40,236 nt of DNA from assembly GCA_964551295.1 (NCBI GenBank), contig CAZKDJ010000010.1, forward strand, positions 1-40,236, read 5' to 3'. The stretch comes from JAFGED01 sp964551295. GTDB lineage: Bacteria; Chloroflexota; Anaerolineae; B4-G1. The notes below the pieces were generated by a model that made no database searches, was not told the origin of the DNA, and saw nothing but the letters and a program-made list of their open reading frames with translations. Positions 8,678-18,043 of this stretch are shown one piece after another. A program made the translations under genes and the position numbers. How positions within the stretch are numbered: the stretch's first letter is position 1; every line of letters starts with the position of its first letter.

Positions 8678-8885
8678 ACACTCATCCTCCTTGACATCAG
8701 TTTGGTACCCAGCGACCCCATCATACATCCCTTTCTCATCCAAGCCAAATCGCGCTAAAAGCGCACCTACTGAAACGCGCGAGTCTGTGGTATACTTGTC
8801 CAGAAAGTCCAACCCCGCGCGAACGGCGTCCATCCCACTGACTGATTCCTAAAGAGACGACCCTAGCGCGATACACAGGAGACCT
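8678..8885. other. Divergent intergenic region between FAH-family and UroD-like genes
   Basis: These 208 bases should contain promoters in both directions. A TATACT at 8791-8796 on the plus strand is a fair -10 element, but its -35 partner is poor (CTGAAA at 8770-8775, short spacer). A small inverted repeat, GCGCT-AAA-AGCGC, lies at 8752-8764. Nothing else was recognised. Confidence 0.35.
8686..8692 (-). promoter_or_regulatory. Ribosome binding site deciding the FAH-family gene start
   Basis: AAGGAGG on the minus strand lies eight bases before the ATG at 8677. It shortens the open reading frame by 52 codons and yields the usual family length of about 300 residues. Confidence 0.75.
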
Positions 8886-10004
8886 ATGACCACCAGCGGT
8901 ATCATCGAGCAAGAATTCATGGACCTGACCCAAGACCTGGATATCAAGGCGTTTTGGGAGGAGAACGCGCTCTGCCAGGCGTTTACCACCGACAAGCCGC
9001 GTTGCGCGCTTTCCTTCTCCCCTGACGACCATTGGGCATTCGAGTTCATGCAGGTCCCTTCGACCCTGCGCTATTACCAAGACCAGGCCTATCGCAATCA
9101 GCTCCATAGACAGATCAACCAAATCACGGCCAAATACGTGGGAAAAACCTTTTTCGACGAAGACACCTGGGAGCATCAGCCTAAACGCATCGAGAATCTC
9201 TTCAGGTGCGAGTTCAGTTACACAGAGGGAGCCACGCCCTGGCTGACGCCGGCGACGGGCGATCCCAATGAGCTGGCCCGGATTCTCGACGAATCCGAGG
9301 CGATCGACCTGCACACGTGGAGCTTTCCCAAAACGTACCTGGAGGAATGGGGGCAGCGCGAGGCCGCGGGCAAGCCGCTGCCCAAGCTGGGCACGGGCAG
9401 CCGCGGCCCGGCGACGATCATGACCTCGGTGATCAAGCCGACCACGCTCTTGCTGTGGTTGTACGACCATCCCGACCTGATCGCCCGCTTCCGCGACGTG
9501 CTGGCCGAGAAAATGGTGGCGTTCAATCGAATCCTCCGCACGTTCAGCGGCAACGACCAGCCTGGATGGTGGATCACGGACGACAACAGCGCGCTGTTCA
9601 GCCCGGCGCTGTACCGCGAGTACTGCTTTCCGGTGCTGGAAAAGGTATTGAACGCGCTAGCCCCCGGAGACGCGCGCCGCTACCAGCACTCTGATAGTGC
9701 AATGGGCCACCTGCTGGACCAGCAATACGAGCTGGGCATCCGCGAGGTCAACTATGGGCCGGAGGTTGACGCCGGTCTCATCCGCGAAAAGATGCCCGCC
9801 GCTTACATCCACGGGCAGATGCCCCCTCTACTGCTGCGCAACGGCAGCCCGGAGGAGATCCGCCAGCGCGTGATCAGCGATTTCGAAAAGGCCGGCGCGA
9901 CCGGCGGCTTGAACGTGACCACGGCGGGCTCGCTCGCAGCGGGCACCGGCGTGGGGCGGATGCGCTGGCTCATGTGGGTCGTGCAGAACGAATGCCGGTA
10001 TTAG
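8886..10004 (+). CDS. Uroporphyrinogen decarboxylase-like family protein
   Basis: This 372-residue cytoplasmic protein resembles the UroD/MtaA superfamily (TIM-barrel). Recognisable segments include GWWITDDNSALFSPALYREY, YQHSDSAMGHLL, and IREVNYGPEVDAGLIREKMP. It lacks the N-terminal arginine-rich substrate motif of true HemE and shows no Cys-x-Cys zinc site of corrinoid methyltransferases, so haem synthesis is unlikely. Members of this branch are common near sugar and methyl-transfer loci and mostly have no known function. A good AGGAG lies five bases before the ATG. It diverges from the pentonate-type genes and converges on the secretome cluster with only 14 bases between stops. Family confidence is good; function is unknown. 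Confidence 0.75.
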   Translation: MTTSGIIEQEFMDLTQDLDIKAFWEENALCQAFTTDKPRCALSFSPDDHWAFEFMQVPSTLRYYQDQAYRNQLHRQINQITAKYVGKTFFDEDTWEHQPKRIENLFRCEFSYTEGATPWLTPATGDPNELARILDESEAIDLHTWSFPKTYLEEWGQREAAGKPLPKLGTGSRGPATIMTSVIKPTTLLLWLYDHPDLIARFRDVLAEKMVAFNRILRTFSGNDQPGWWITDDNSALFSPALYREYCFPVLEKVLNALAPGDARRYQHSDSAMGHLLDQQYELGIREVNYGPEVDAGLIREKMPAAYIHGQMPPLLLRNGSPEEIRQRVISDFEKAGATGGLNVTTAGSLAAGTGVGRMRWLMWVVQNECRY

Positions 10005-10018
10005 GTCCGGTCACCGAA

Positions 10019-12492
10019 CTACTTCAGCACAAGCGGCAGATAGACGCGAGACACGTGCGCCACCACGTGAAACGTCAACGACAGCGTCTCGGGTCCGCCC
10101 GGCACCCCCGAATCATCGTAGACGGTGACGAGCACATCGCCCACCTCACCCACATCGGCGGCGGTGATGGCAGCAGTCAGCACGGAAGAACTGACGAAAC
10201 CGGTAGGCCGGGGGTCACCATCCCAACGCACGATGCTGTTCTCCGTGAACATACCTCCATATACGGTCAGCGTGAAATCGGCCGGTTCGTCGGCGCCCCA
10301 GAAGGTAGTCGATATACTCTGCAACGTCAGTTCCGCGAAGCCATCATCGATCAGGACGATCGACTCGAAAGGCTGCAGGGTGATGCTGTCCATCACCGTG
10401 TTCTGATCCAAGTCGAGGTACTTGCGGATACCCAAGTCGATCAATTGGGCGCTCTGCGTGTCGTTGTAAAAGATGCGAGATAAGGGCGGATCGCTGGGAC
10501 TAGGCGTGAACCAGTGCTCCTCGGAAGCGCCGTCCTTTCCGCTGTAGGACTGCCACGATGCGAGTGACCGATTTCCGCTGGCATGGATGTGACTCGCTTG
10601 GTAGGGGTTGAAAAAGGTGTTGTTGTCGGAAGAGCCAAGCCGGCTGGGATCATCGAGCCAAAGCGTCCTGACATGTTGCTGAAGGCCATACAGGACGTTG
10701 TCGGTGTGTGTGCTCACGGAGGATGGCGCTCCCCCCACATATACCTTGGATCCATCATATTCCCGCGCATAGCCATTGCCATACAACGTGTTCCCGGTGA
10801 CGCTGCCGGTCGCGTTCTGGAACAGAATGCCGTGTACCGTCGAACTGATGACGGTGTTGCCGTCAAGGATCACGTTCTTGGCATTCGTGAGATAGAAGCC
10901 AAAACCGAACAGGTCATCGTACGTGGAGAGACAGCCATCGGTGTTCCCGATCGTATTGTCTATAATGTTCTCACGGAACGTCAGGTTGTACACGGACGAC
11001 TGCGAAAAACTACCGCTATAGACACCTATGCCGCCGCAATCCCCCTTGGTGTAACAAGCATCGATGATAACATTGTGCTCGAGGGTATTGTGATGGCCAA
11101 ATATCTGGAACCCCCCATAGCCGATACGCTCCAGACGATTATTGATGATGGTGTTATAACAGCCGGAATCGGCAGGCTCGTCGATCTTGATGCGAAAGCC
11201 ATCGCCATCTTCGGTGCACAGCCCCTCTCCATCGGTAAAGCTGCACCCCAGCCCGGCTCTCCCCAAATTCTGGATCAACCCCACATCGCGGATGACGTTG
11301 TCGGAAAAGGTCGAGTTCCTGGAATACGTGTTGATCCCCATGCGGTTAGCCGTATCGATGACGTTGCCATCGACCGTCATGTTGTACCCCCACGCCAGCC
11401 GTCGGGTCGGCCATCCTCAGCATCCCACACCCAAGCCATCAGGTTGATGCCGATGCTGTCCACATCAGAGATGGCGTTATCCCGTAGCGTGACGTGGTGG
11501 TTCTCGTAGTGGGCGTGGTTGGTTGGCGTGGCGATGCCATGACGGAACCAGCGGCGCACGTCCAGGTTTTCGACGACCACGTAGGAAATGCCGGGGTCGT
11601 TCAGGTCCACGCCAAGCATCACCCCACCCCAACTGCGCTCGAGATCATCCCCGGTCACGAGCACAACCGAACCCTCGATCTCGTCGTCGGCAGGCGCGAC
11701 GCCGGTGGTGTACACATAGACCCGCTTACTACCAGGGTCATAATACCACTCTCCCTCTTGATCGAGGGTATTCAGGTGATTGTTGATAAAGTAACCCCAA
11801 CCGGTGCAGTTGCCCCAACAACCTGCCGAGGCATTCAGCGTGAGTGTCTGCCCGGATCGGCCGGCGACCTGGCGGTTCAGGATATACCAGCGCATCCCGC
11901 GAATGTGGGCCACCGCCCCGGTCCAATTGCCGGCCGGCAACTGGTTATCGGTGATGCGATCGCCGGACGGCTGCGCGTCGATGGTCGAATAGCCGCCGTC
12001 GGGCTGGTCGAGGTTGGGCCAGCGCCCCATGGGCAACCGCTCGGTGCCACGAAAGAGCTGGTTGACGCCGTGAGCGAACCAGCCCGCGTTGGCCCCGGCA
12101 GAGAGATCGGCGACGTAGATGTGGGGCGTGCCAGAGGAGGTCCACTCGGAGATCGGCTGCGCGCCGGAGAGGATGGGCTTGTTGGCACACCCGGCTGGAT
12201 ACGAGCCAAAGGTGATGGGGTTGCCCGCCGCTCCCGAGTCACCAATGACCAACTGTTCACTATGCCAAGTGTCGCCGCACTTGAACAACACCCGGTCACC
12301 CGGATCCAAGGCCAGCGAGTTGACCTTGGCGATCGTCTCGAACGGGTTCAACTCGGACTGACCGTCGTTATCGTCATCGCCCTCTGAGCTAGAGACGTAA
12401 TAGGTCGTGTTGGCAGCCCTAGCGAGCCTCGACATTGGTGCCAGGAGCAAACCGACCAGAAGCAGTACACCGAACAATTTTCTCCACATCAT
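10019..12492 (-). pseudogene. Secreted right-handed beta-helix protein with IPT domain, split by a frameshift
   Basis: Two overlapping reading frames together match the full length of the intact paralogue at 12521-14983. The first (12492 to the TGA at 11377) has a signal peptide, the N-terminal TTYYVSSSEGDDD segment and the first half of the beta-helix, ending DGWRGGTT. The second resumes after the frame change with YNMTVDGNVID. The paralogue reads RGGHHMTFSDNVID across the same point. A run of five C on the plus strand (11387-11391) needs a sixth base to restore the frame. The joined product is about 824 residues: signal peptide, beta-helix repeats, an IPT/TIG-like domain, and C-terminal YLPLVLK (10022-10042). 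The start is ATG 12492 with GGAGG six bases upstream. It could be a sequencing error, a real pseudogene, or phase variation. Confidence 0.8.
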
Positions 12493-12520
12493 CCTGATCC
12501 TCCACAAGCCCCTCCTGACA

Positions 12521-14983
12521 TTATCGCATCACCAACGGCATATAGACGCGGGACACCGATTCGACCACGTGGAACTTCAACGGCGGCGTCTCGGTCGGGT
12601 CGCCGCCCGGATCATAGACAGTGACGGGGACGTCGGATACTGCACTCACATCGGCGGCATAGATGGTGGCGGTCAGCGTATGGCCGTTGACCAGAGCCGT
12701 GGGCCTATCGCTCCCGTCCCAGCGCACGACGCTGTTCTCCGTGAACCCGCTCCCATAGGCGGTCAGCGTGAAATCCGCCGCCTCGTCGACACCCCACATC
12801 ACGGGCGACATGTGCTGCAGCGTCAGCCCAGCCTCGCCGTTATCGACGAGCACGACGGATGTGAACGGCGGCAGGGTGATGCTGCCCAGCACGTCGTTCC
12901 GATCCAGATCGAGATACTTGCGCGTGCCCAGATCGACCGTCTTGGGGATCTTGGCGTCGTTGTAAAAGACGCGCGACAGCGGCGGATCTCCCGGATTCAG
13001 GCTGAACCAGTTGGTTTCAGAATGGCTCTCCAACCCGCTGTACGCTTTCCACTCTTCAAACGTGTAGCGTGTCCAGGGGCCGTGGGCAATTTGGTCCACC
13101 TCGTAGGGATGGAAGAAGCAGTTATCGTCTGAGGATAAAAAGTTGCTCAGGCTATACGAGTATAGCGTCCACGCCCGGGCGCCGAGGCCGTACATCACGT
13201 TACCCGACATCGTCACCCGCGTCTCGCTCTTGCCCAGGCTGATATGCGCCGCATACTCGGTTCCATAGGAAGCGTTGTACACCGTGTTGTCGACGATCTG
13301 TCCGGTCGAGCGTTGATAATTGATGCCGGTGATGGTCGTGCTGATGATGGTATTGCCGCGCGCCTCCACGTTGCGGGAGCAATTGTCGACGTAAAGACCC
13401 ATGCCAAAGGCGGCGCGCGAGGCGTGGCAGCCATCGACGTTGCCCGGAATGTCGACGATGATGTTGTCGAGCAGCCTCACGTTGTAGACATCGGTCGCGG
13501 ATAGACTGTCGCCGCCGAACGTCCTGACGCCACCACAATCCGCCTTTGAGTAGCAAGACTGAACGATGACATTCTTCTCCAGGATCGTGTCGTGCCCGAA
13601 CACATCCACGCCGTTGTAGCCGATCTTTGCAAAGCGGTTATAGCGCAGCGTGTTACCGTAGCCCGAGTCCAGGGGGTCGTAGGTCCTGATCCTGAGACCG
13701 TCGCCGTTCTCGGTACATTCGTCGCTCGCCAGCCCGCACCCCATGCCAGACCGGTTCAGATTCTCGATGAGGGCCACGTTCTCGATCTCGTTATCCTCGA
13801 ACGTCGATTCGGCAAAGTAACCCGTGATTCCAAAGTGGTTGGCGCCGTCGATGACGTTATCGCTAAACGTCATGTGATGCCCGCCGCGCAGGCCCTTTCT
13901 GCCGTTTGAGGGTTGCTGCAACCAACTGCTCAGTCTGACACCGGCGGCATCCACGTCCCTAATCGTGACGTTGCGCACGGTGATGTGATGATAGATATCG
14001 GCGCTCATTCCGCCGGGTGTGCCGATGCCGTGATTGAACCAGTTCTTGAGCGCGATGTTGTCGACGACGACATAAGAGGTCGCAGAGCCATCGCTGAGCA
14101 TGATGCCCCCGTGCCTCAACGTCTCCGCATCTTCCAAGACGACGGAGCCCTCGACGTTGCTCGGCACCCCGGCCGCCGAATATAAATAAACCCTCATCGC
14201 GTCGGCATCGTAATACCATTCCCCATCTCGATCGAGTGTATCAAGATGGTTATTGATAAAGTATCCCCAGCCCTCACACGTATCCCAATTCTGAATCTTA
14301 CACGAAAGCCCGGCGTTGAGCGTCAAGGTATGGCCGCTGGAGCTGGTTACCTGGCGGTCGATCATCGACCAGCGAATGTTCTTGATATGGACGATGGCGC
14401 CGGTCCAATTCACGCCGGACGGCAGCTCGTTATCCAGAATCTGGCTGCTCCCAGCGCTGTGGCCATCTACGAAAGAGTAACCGCCGTCGCCTGCATCCAG
14501 GTTGGGCCAACGCCCCATGGTCAGCCGCTGGCCGCCGCGGAAAAGCTGGTTGATGCCCAGGGGAAACGTGCCCGCCAGCAGATCGGCCCGGTAGACATTG
14601 GGAGAAGTGTCCGACACCCATCCAGCGATCGGCAACGAACCGGAGAAAACCGGCTTGTCCGCACAACCCTCAGGGTAGGAACCAAAGGTGATGGGCTCAG
14701 TATCTGTACCCGAGTCGTCGATGATCAACTGCTCGGCCCGCCAGACGTCACCACACTTGAACAGCACCCGGTCGCCCGGCTCCAGGTCCAGCGAGTTGAC
14801 CTTGCCAATCGTCTCGAACGGGGCCAACTCGGACAGACCGTTGTTATCATCGTCGTCGCCCTCCGAACTGGAGACGTAATACGTCGTCCCGGCAGCCCTC
14901 ACCGGCCCGGATACCGGGGCGAAGAACAAGCCCATCAGCAAAACAACACAGACCCACCCTTTGTACATCTTTACAAGCCTCAT
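12521..14983 (-). CDS. Secreted right-handed beta-helix protein with IPT domain and C-terminal YMPLVMR
   Basis: The 820-residue exported protein starts with a Sec signal peptide (to about residue 30, GPVRAAG). It continues with TTYYVSSSEGDDDD and many beta-helix repeats of the form N-x-I-x-x-x (FSDNVI, LRYNRFAKIG, LLDNII) up to about residue 640. This is the fold of pectate-lyase-like and parallel beta-helix proteins. The last 100 residues look like an IPT/TIG immunoglobulin-like domain (TAYGSGFTENSVVRW). It ends in YMPLVMR (12524-12544), the tag shared across this cluster. No catalytic residues of a specific lyase family could be assigned, so it may be a polysaccharide lyase, a binding protein or an adhesin. 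It is an intact tandem duplicate of the next gene downstream. GAGG lies six bases before the ATG. Confidence 0.85.
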   Translation of the reverse strand: MRLVKMYKGWVCVVLLMGLFFAPVSGPVRAAGTTYYVSSSEGDDDDNNGLSELAPFETIGKVNSLDLEPGDRVLFKCGDVWRAEQLIIDDSGTDTEPITFGSYPEGCADKPVFSGSLPIAGWVSDTSPNVYRADLLAGTFPLGINQLFRGGQRLTMGRWPNLDAGDGGYSFVDGHSAGSSQILDNELPSGVNWTGAIVHIKNIRWSMIDRQVTSSSGHTLTLNAGLSCKIQNWDTCEGWGYFINNHLDTLDRDGEWYYDADAMRVYLYSAAGVPSNVEGSVVLEDAETLRHGGIMLSDGSATSYVVVDNIALKNWFNHGIGTPGGMSADIYHHITVRNVTIRDVDAAGVRLSSWLQQPSNGRKGLRGGHHMTFSDNVIDGANHFGITGYFAESTFEDNEIENVALIENLNRSGMGCGLASDECTENGDGLRIRTYDPLDSGYGNTLRYNRFAKIGYNGVDVFGHDTILEKNVIVQSCYSKADCGGVRTFGGDSLSATDVYNVRLLDNIIVDIPGNVDGCHASRAAFGMGLYVDNCSRNVEARGNTIISTTITGINYQRSTGQIVDNTVYNASYGTEYAAHISLGKSETRVTMSGNVMYGLGARAWTLYSYSLSNFLSSDDNCFFHPYEVDQIAHGPWTRYTFEEWKAYSGLESHSETNWFSLNPGDPPLSRVFYNDAKIPKTVDLGTRKYLDLDRNDVLGSITLPPFTSVVLVDNGEAGLTLQHMSPVMWGVDEAADFTLTAYGSGFTENSVVRWDGSDRPTALVNGHTLTATIYAADVSAVSDVPVTVYDPGGDPTETPPLKFHVVESVSRVYMPLVMR

Positions 14984-14999
14984 TCTAAACCTCGAAGGT

Positions 15000-17993
15000 T
15001 CAACTAGAAAAACGACATCCAGTCAACACTCGAGCCAAATTCCTCAATCGCGCGACGTCAATGGTGGCATTGTACCTGTTCTCCAGCTTAATGGCGACGA
15101 CGTTCTGTCCCATATCCAAATAGTCGATGAAGGGGGTCAGATCCAGCAGCCGCACATCGTTGCCGGGATCGTCGGTCAGGCCCGGATCCTGGATGGGAAC
15201 GTAATGGCCATTGAGGTAGATCTCTTTGATGCCCGGCCCAAGGTCGGGCCCGGTGGTGGACTTGCCGTAGGCGACCAACTCGCTCAGGTTCGTGGTGGAA
15301 ACGGTAAACGTCGTGCGGAAGTAGAACCGATCCCGGCCCTGTGGCAGTGAGGTGTTGACGTCGTCCGGGCCGCTCCCGGCGCCGAACTTGGCCTGGCCCA
15401 CGGGCCAGCCGCCGTCGTCGAAACCGGCGAGGTACCACCCCGCCAGCGCAGTCCCTTCGAGATAACGCCAATGTGACTCGAAAGGCAGCAGGGTCAACGC
15501 CCCAGTCCCATCGGTGCCCACCTCCCTGAAGAAAACGTCATCCAGGTAAACGTCGCCTGAGGCAGGGTCGCCATCGATGTAAAACCGATGCCGCGGAGAC
15601 AATGCCGTGATTTCCTCCTGCATAACAAACGTCCGGTTGGTGTAAAACCAGTCACTTTCGCCGGGACCGGTCTCGACGTGGGTGCTAAAATAGAACGGAT
15701 AGTCGCCAAACGGAACGGGATCGTTGACCGGATCGTGACGGTACTTGTCGTAGGAGCTGGACCACTCGATGCGGTGCGTGCTGGACCGGTTCAGGTCGGT
15801 CTTGACAAAGGCGCCCAGGCTATAGATCTTGCCCGGCGTGACGGGCAACTGGGCGTCGATGACGCCGTATTGGTTGTGCTGTTTGATGGAAGAGTTGTCG
15901 CCCTTGGCGTCCAGGTGGATGCGCATACTGGCCGCGCCCCGATATTGCTGTGCGGCCGTCTTGGTCATGTCAGCCCAGCCGATGTCGCCCGTATACCACT
16001 TGTCCCAACCGTTATCGCCGTTCAGCTCCATACCCGAATTGCGCGCCAGATTGTTCTCCACCAGGGGCACGGCCGGAATGGGCGCAGACGGATACGCCTG
16101 CCCGCCGTGGACAGCGTCGACGCGATAGACATACAGAGTGCCGTTGTCCAGCCCGCCATCCTCGAACTGGCGGGCGCCGCTGCCCAACGAGGCCACCAGG
16201 GCAAAGCCACCCTGGCCATACACCCGGCGATAGACGTCGAATCCCGTCAATCCACTCGTCGTCTCCAGCGACCATTCCAACCAGACGCGCCGGTAGCCCC
16301 CGGTAACCTGCCCCACGATAGGCGCCTCGTGATCGTAGAGGCGCATACCGAGCGCGCCGGTGCGGGCCGCGCTGCGATACTCTGTGGCCCAGGTCACCCG
16401 GCCGGGGTCGCCGCTGCCGGTGTCATAGATCAGGATCGTGCCGTCAAGGGCACGCACGACCACGTCCAGGTCGCCATCCTGATCGACGTCGTACAGATTG
16501 GGGACATTCTTCAAACCCGAGGTGACGTCAACTGCCTGCTCCACCGAGCCATCCTGACCCAGGATGACCAGTTGGCCAGCATCGGCCAGGTTGAACGGGT
16601 TGTACACGGCTACCACGAATTCCTCCTGCCCGTCGCCGTCCACGTCGCCCACGGCCGGCGGGGAGAGAAAATTGGAGCCGAAGCTGACCGGCCAGTTTCC
16701 CCCTCTCGAGACCAACTCGATCCCGTCCCATTCCTCGTAGCACAGCTCGCCAGTGTGATGCCAGGAGACGACCTCGGGGTTGCCGCCGTCCAGATTCAGG
16801 GGGATCATCTGTGCAGCGTTGGGCCAATGGTTGGCCGTGCCCGTGGTCGGCGGGACGGTGTACCACTCCCGCCACAAGATACGGCCATAATCGTCAAAGA
16901 TGACGCTGCTCGGCTGCCAGTTGGGGTCGCCGACGTTGGCCGCCTCGTACAACACCTCGACCTTGCCATCGCCGGTCAGGTCGACCGCGTTCAAGGTCGT
17001 GGGGCGCTTGTACGAACCGGACAAGAGCCGCGCGTTTTTGCCGAACTGGCCGATGAGATTGCCCGCGCCGTAAAACCCGTGCGGGTCGGTGCGGTGATAG
17101 CCCACCACCGAATCGCTGTCGGTCAGGGTAAAGACGGCGACCCCCTTGGCCGGATCGACGGTGCCCAGGGCGACGCCCGCCTCGGTCAACTGCACAAAGT
17201 GATAGACGTAATCCCGCTGGCCGGTGTGGGCGTTCAGGATGAAATTGCCGCCCGACCAGCTCTCGCCCCGTGTCCCCCACTCGCTGCCGCCCCAAACGTC
17301 GTTGATGTAGGGGTTAAAATCCTGGACCGGCTCGGGGTCGATTTTCAAGACCATTACGGTCTCGAGTTGTCCATCGCCATCGATATCGTGGACGGGCATG
17401 GCCGAGATGTTGCAGGTGAGGGTGGTTTCGGGCGGCAACTGGGTGTGTTCGGCGCCGCTGTAATAGAACTTGCCCTGAACGGTCTGATACCCGCTATCGG
17501 GCGAGCTGTAGGTGGTGCGGTCGATGGGCATCTCCCAGATCACCGAGCCATTTCGGCCATCCAGTGCAAACGCCGAATTGACGGTACCGGAATCGCCGGT
17601 GGGGTTACCGGTGGCAAAGATGATCTCATCTCGACCGTCCCCATCGATATCGTAGAGCGAGGGCGGTATATTCACCTGCCGGTTTCTGGTGCCATCGTGG
17701 GTGCTAAAGTCAAAGACCGGCGTGCCGTCGTAATCGTACACGTGGATCCCCTCGTAAGAATTCACCACGATCTCTAGCTCTGCGTCGTCGTCGACGTTCC
17801 CCACGGCGACGGTCCCGGCCATCTCCCCGCTGTCCTCCACGGTAGCAAAGGAATGAGCCAAGGTCAAGCCGGCAGGCTGGCCACGAACGGGCGCGACGAC
17901 CGGCCTGCCAGATAGGAGCAGAGATGCTGCCACGATCATCGTCACACAACCCCATAACCTACGAACACCTTTAGATACTTGGTTCTCCAGCAC
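15000..17993 (-). CDS. Secreted FG-GAP/FN3/carbohydrate-binding multidomain protein
   Basis: This 997-residue protein has an N-terminal signal segment (RRLWGCVTMIVAASLLLSG). At least five FG-GAP/VCBS calcium-binding repeats follow in the first 550 residues (DIDGDGRDE, DIDGDGQLE, DLTGDGKVE, DVDGDGQEE, DVDQDGDLD), probably forming a propeller. Next are an FN3-like domain (VWLEWSLETTSGLTGFDVYRR), a CBM4/9-like jelly roll (NLARNSGMELNGDNGWDKW to VYLDDVFFREV), and a beta-galactosidase-type jelly roll (GWYLAGFDDGGWPVG to NVVAIKLEN). It lacks the YLPLV-type ending. The annotated tail looks unnatural, and a neighbouring frame reads IEEFGSSVDWMSFF before its own stop, so a small frameshift near 15045 is possible. 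It probably binds polysaccharide; no catalytic site was recognised. It starts at a GTG with GGGGAG nine bases upstream. Confidence 0.8.
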   Translation of the reverse strand: MLENQVSKGVRRLWGCVTMIVAASLLLSGRPVVAPVRGQPAGLTLAHSFATVEDSGEMAGTVAVGNVDDDAELEIVVNSYEGIHVYDYDGTPVFDFSTHDGTRNRQVNIPPSLYDIDGDGRDEIIFATGNPTGDSGTVNSAFALDGRNGSVIWEMPIDRTTYSSPDSGYQTVQGKFYYSGAEHTQLPPETTLTCNISAMPVHDIDGDGQLETVMVLKIDPEPVQDFNPYINDVWGGSEWGTRGESWSGGNFILNAHTGQRDYVYHFVQLTEAGVALGTVDPAKGVAVFTLTDSDSVVGYHRTDPHGFYGAGNLIGQFGKNARLLSGSYKRPTTLNAVDLTGDGKVEVLYEAANVGDPNWQPSSVIFDDYGRILWREWYTVPPTTGTANHWPNAAQMIPLNLDGGNPEVVSWHHTGELCYEEWDGIELVSRGGNWPVSFGSNFLSPPAVGDVDGDGQEEFVVAVYNPFNLADAGQLVILGQDGSVEQAVDVTSGLKNVPNLYDVDQDGDLDVVVRALDGTILIYDTGSGDPGRVTWATEYRSAARTGALGMRLYDHEAPIVGQVTGGYRRVWLEWSLETTSGLTGFDVYRRVYGQGGFALVASLGSGARQFEDGGLDNGTLYVYRVDAVHGGQAYPSAPIPAVPLVENNLARNSGMELNGDNGWDKWYTGDIGWADMTKTAAQQYRGAASMRIHLDAKGDNSSIKQHNQYGVIDAQLPVTPGKIYSLGAFVKTDLNRSSTHRIEWSSSYDKYRHDPVNDPVPFGDYPFYFSTHVETGPGESDWFYTNRTFVMQEEITALSPRHRFYIDGDPASGDVYLDDVFFREVGTDGTGALTLLPFESHWRYLEGTALAGWYLAGFDDGGWPVGQAKFGAGSGPDDVNTSLPQGRDRFYFRTTFTVSTTNLSELVAYGKSTTGPDLGPGIKEIYLNGHYVPIQDPGLTDDPGNDVRLLDLTPFIDYLDMGQNVVAIKLENRYNATIDVARLRNLARVLTGCRFSS

Positions 17994-18043
17994 TTGACGT
18001 ACTCCCCGACTAGCCTTTCACAAGACACGATTTGGGAATCGCG

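Noticed and set aside
11377..11380. ATGA overlap read as translational coupling of two separate genes
   Set aside because: The two frames together match one intact paralogue end to end, and the second half has no signal peptide, so a frameshift in one gene fits better.
11380..11395. Programmed -1 frameshifting at the G/C-run
   Set aside because: The zero-frame codons do not give a slippery heptamer that allows re-pairing, and no downstream stimulatory structure was seen.
15588..17777. A 729-codon plus-strand open frame antisense to the FG-GAP protein gene
   Set aside because: It is a shadow of a GC-rich coding region. Its translation has no domain, signal or repeat logic, whereas the minus-strand frame has clear FG-GAP and CBM motifs.
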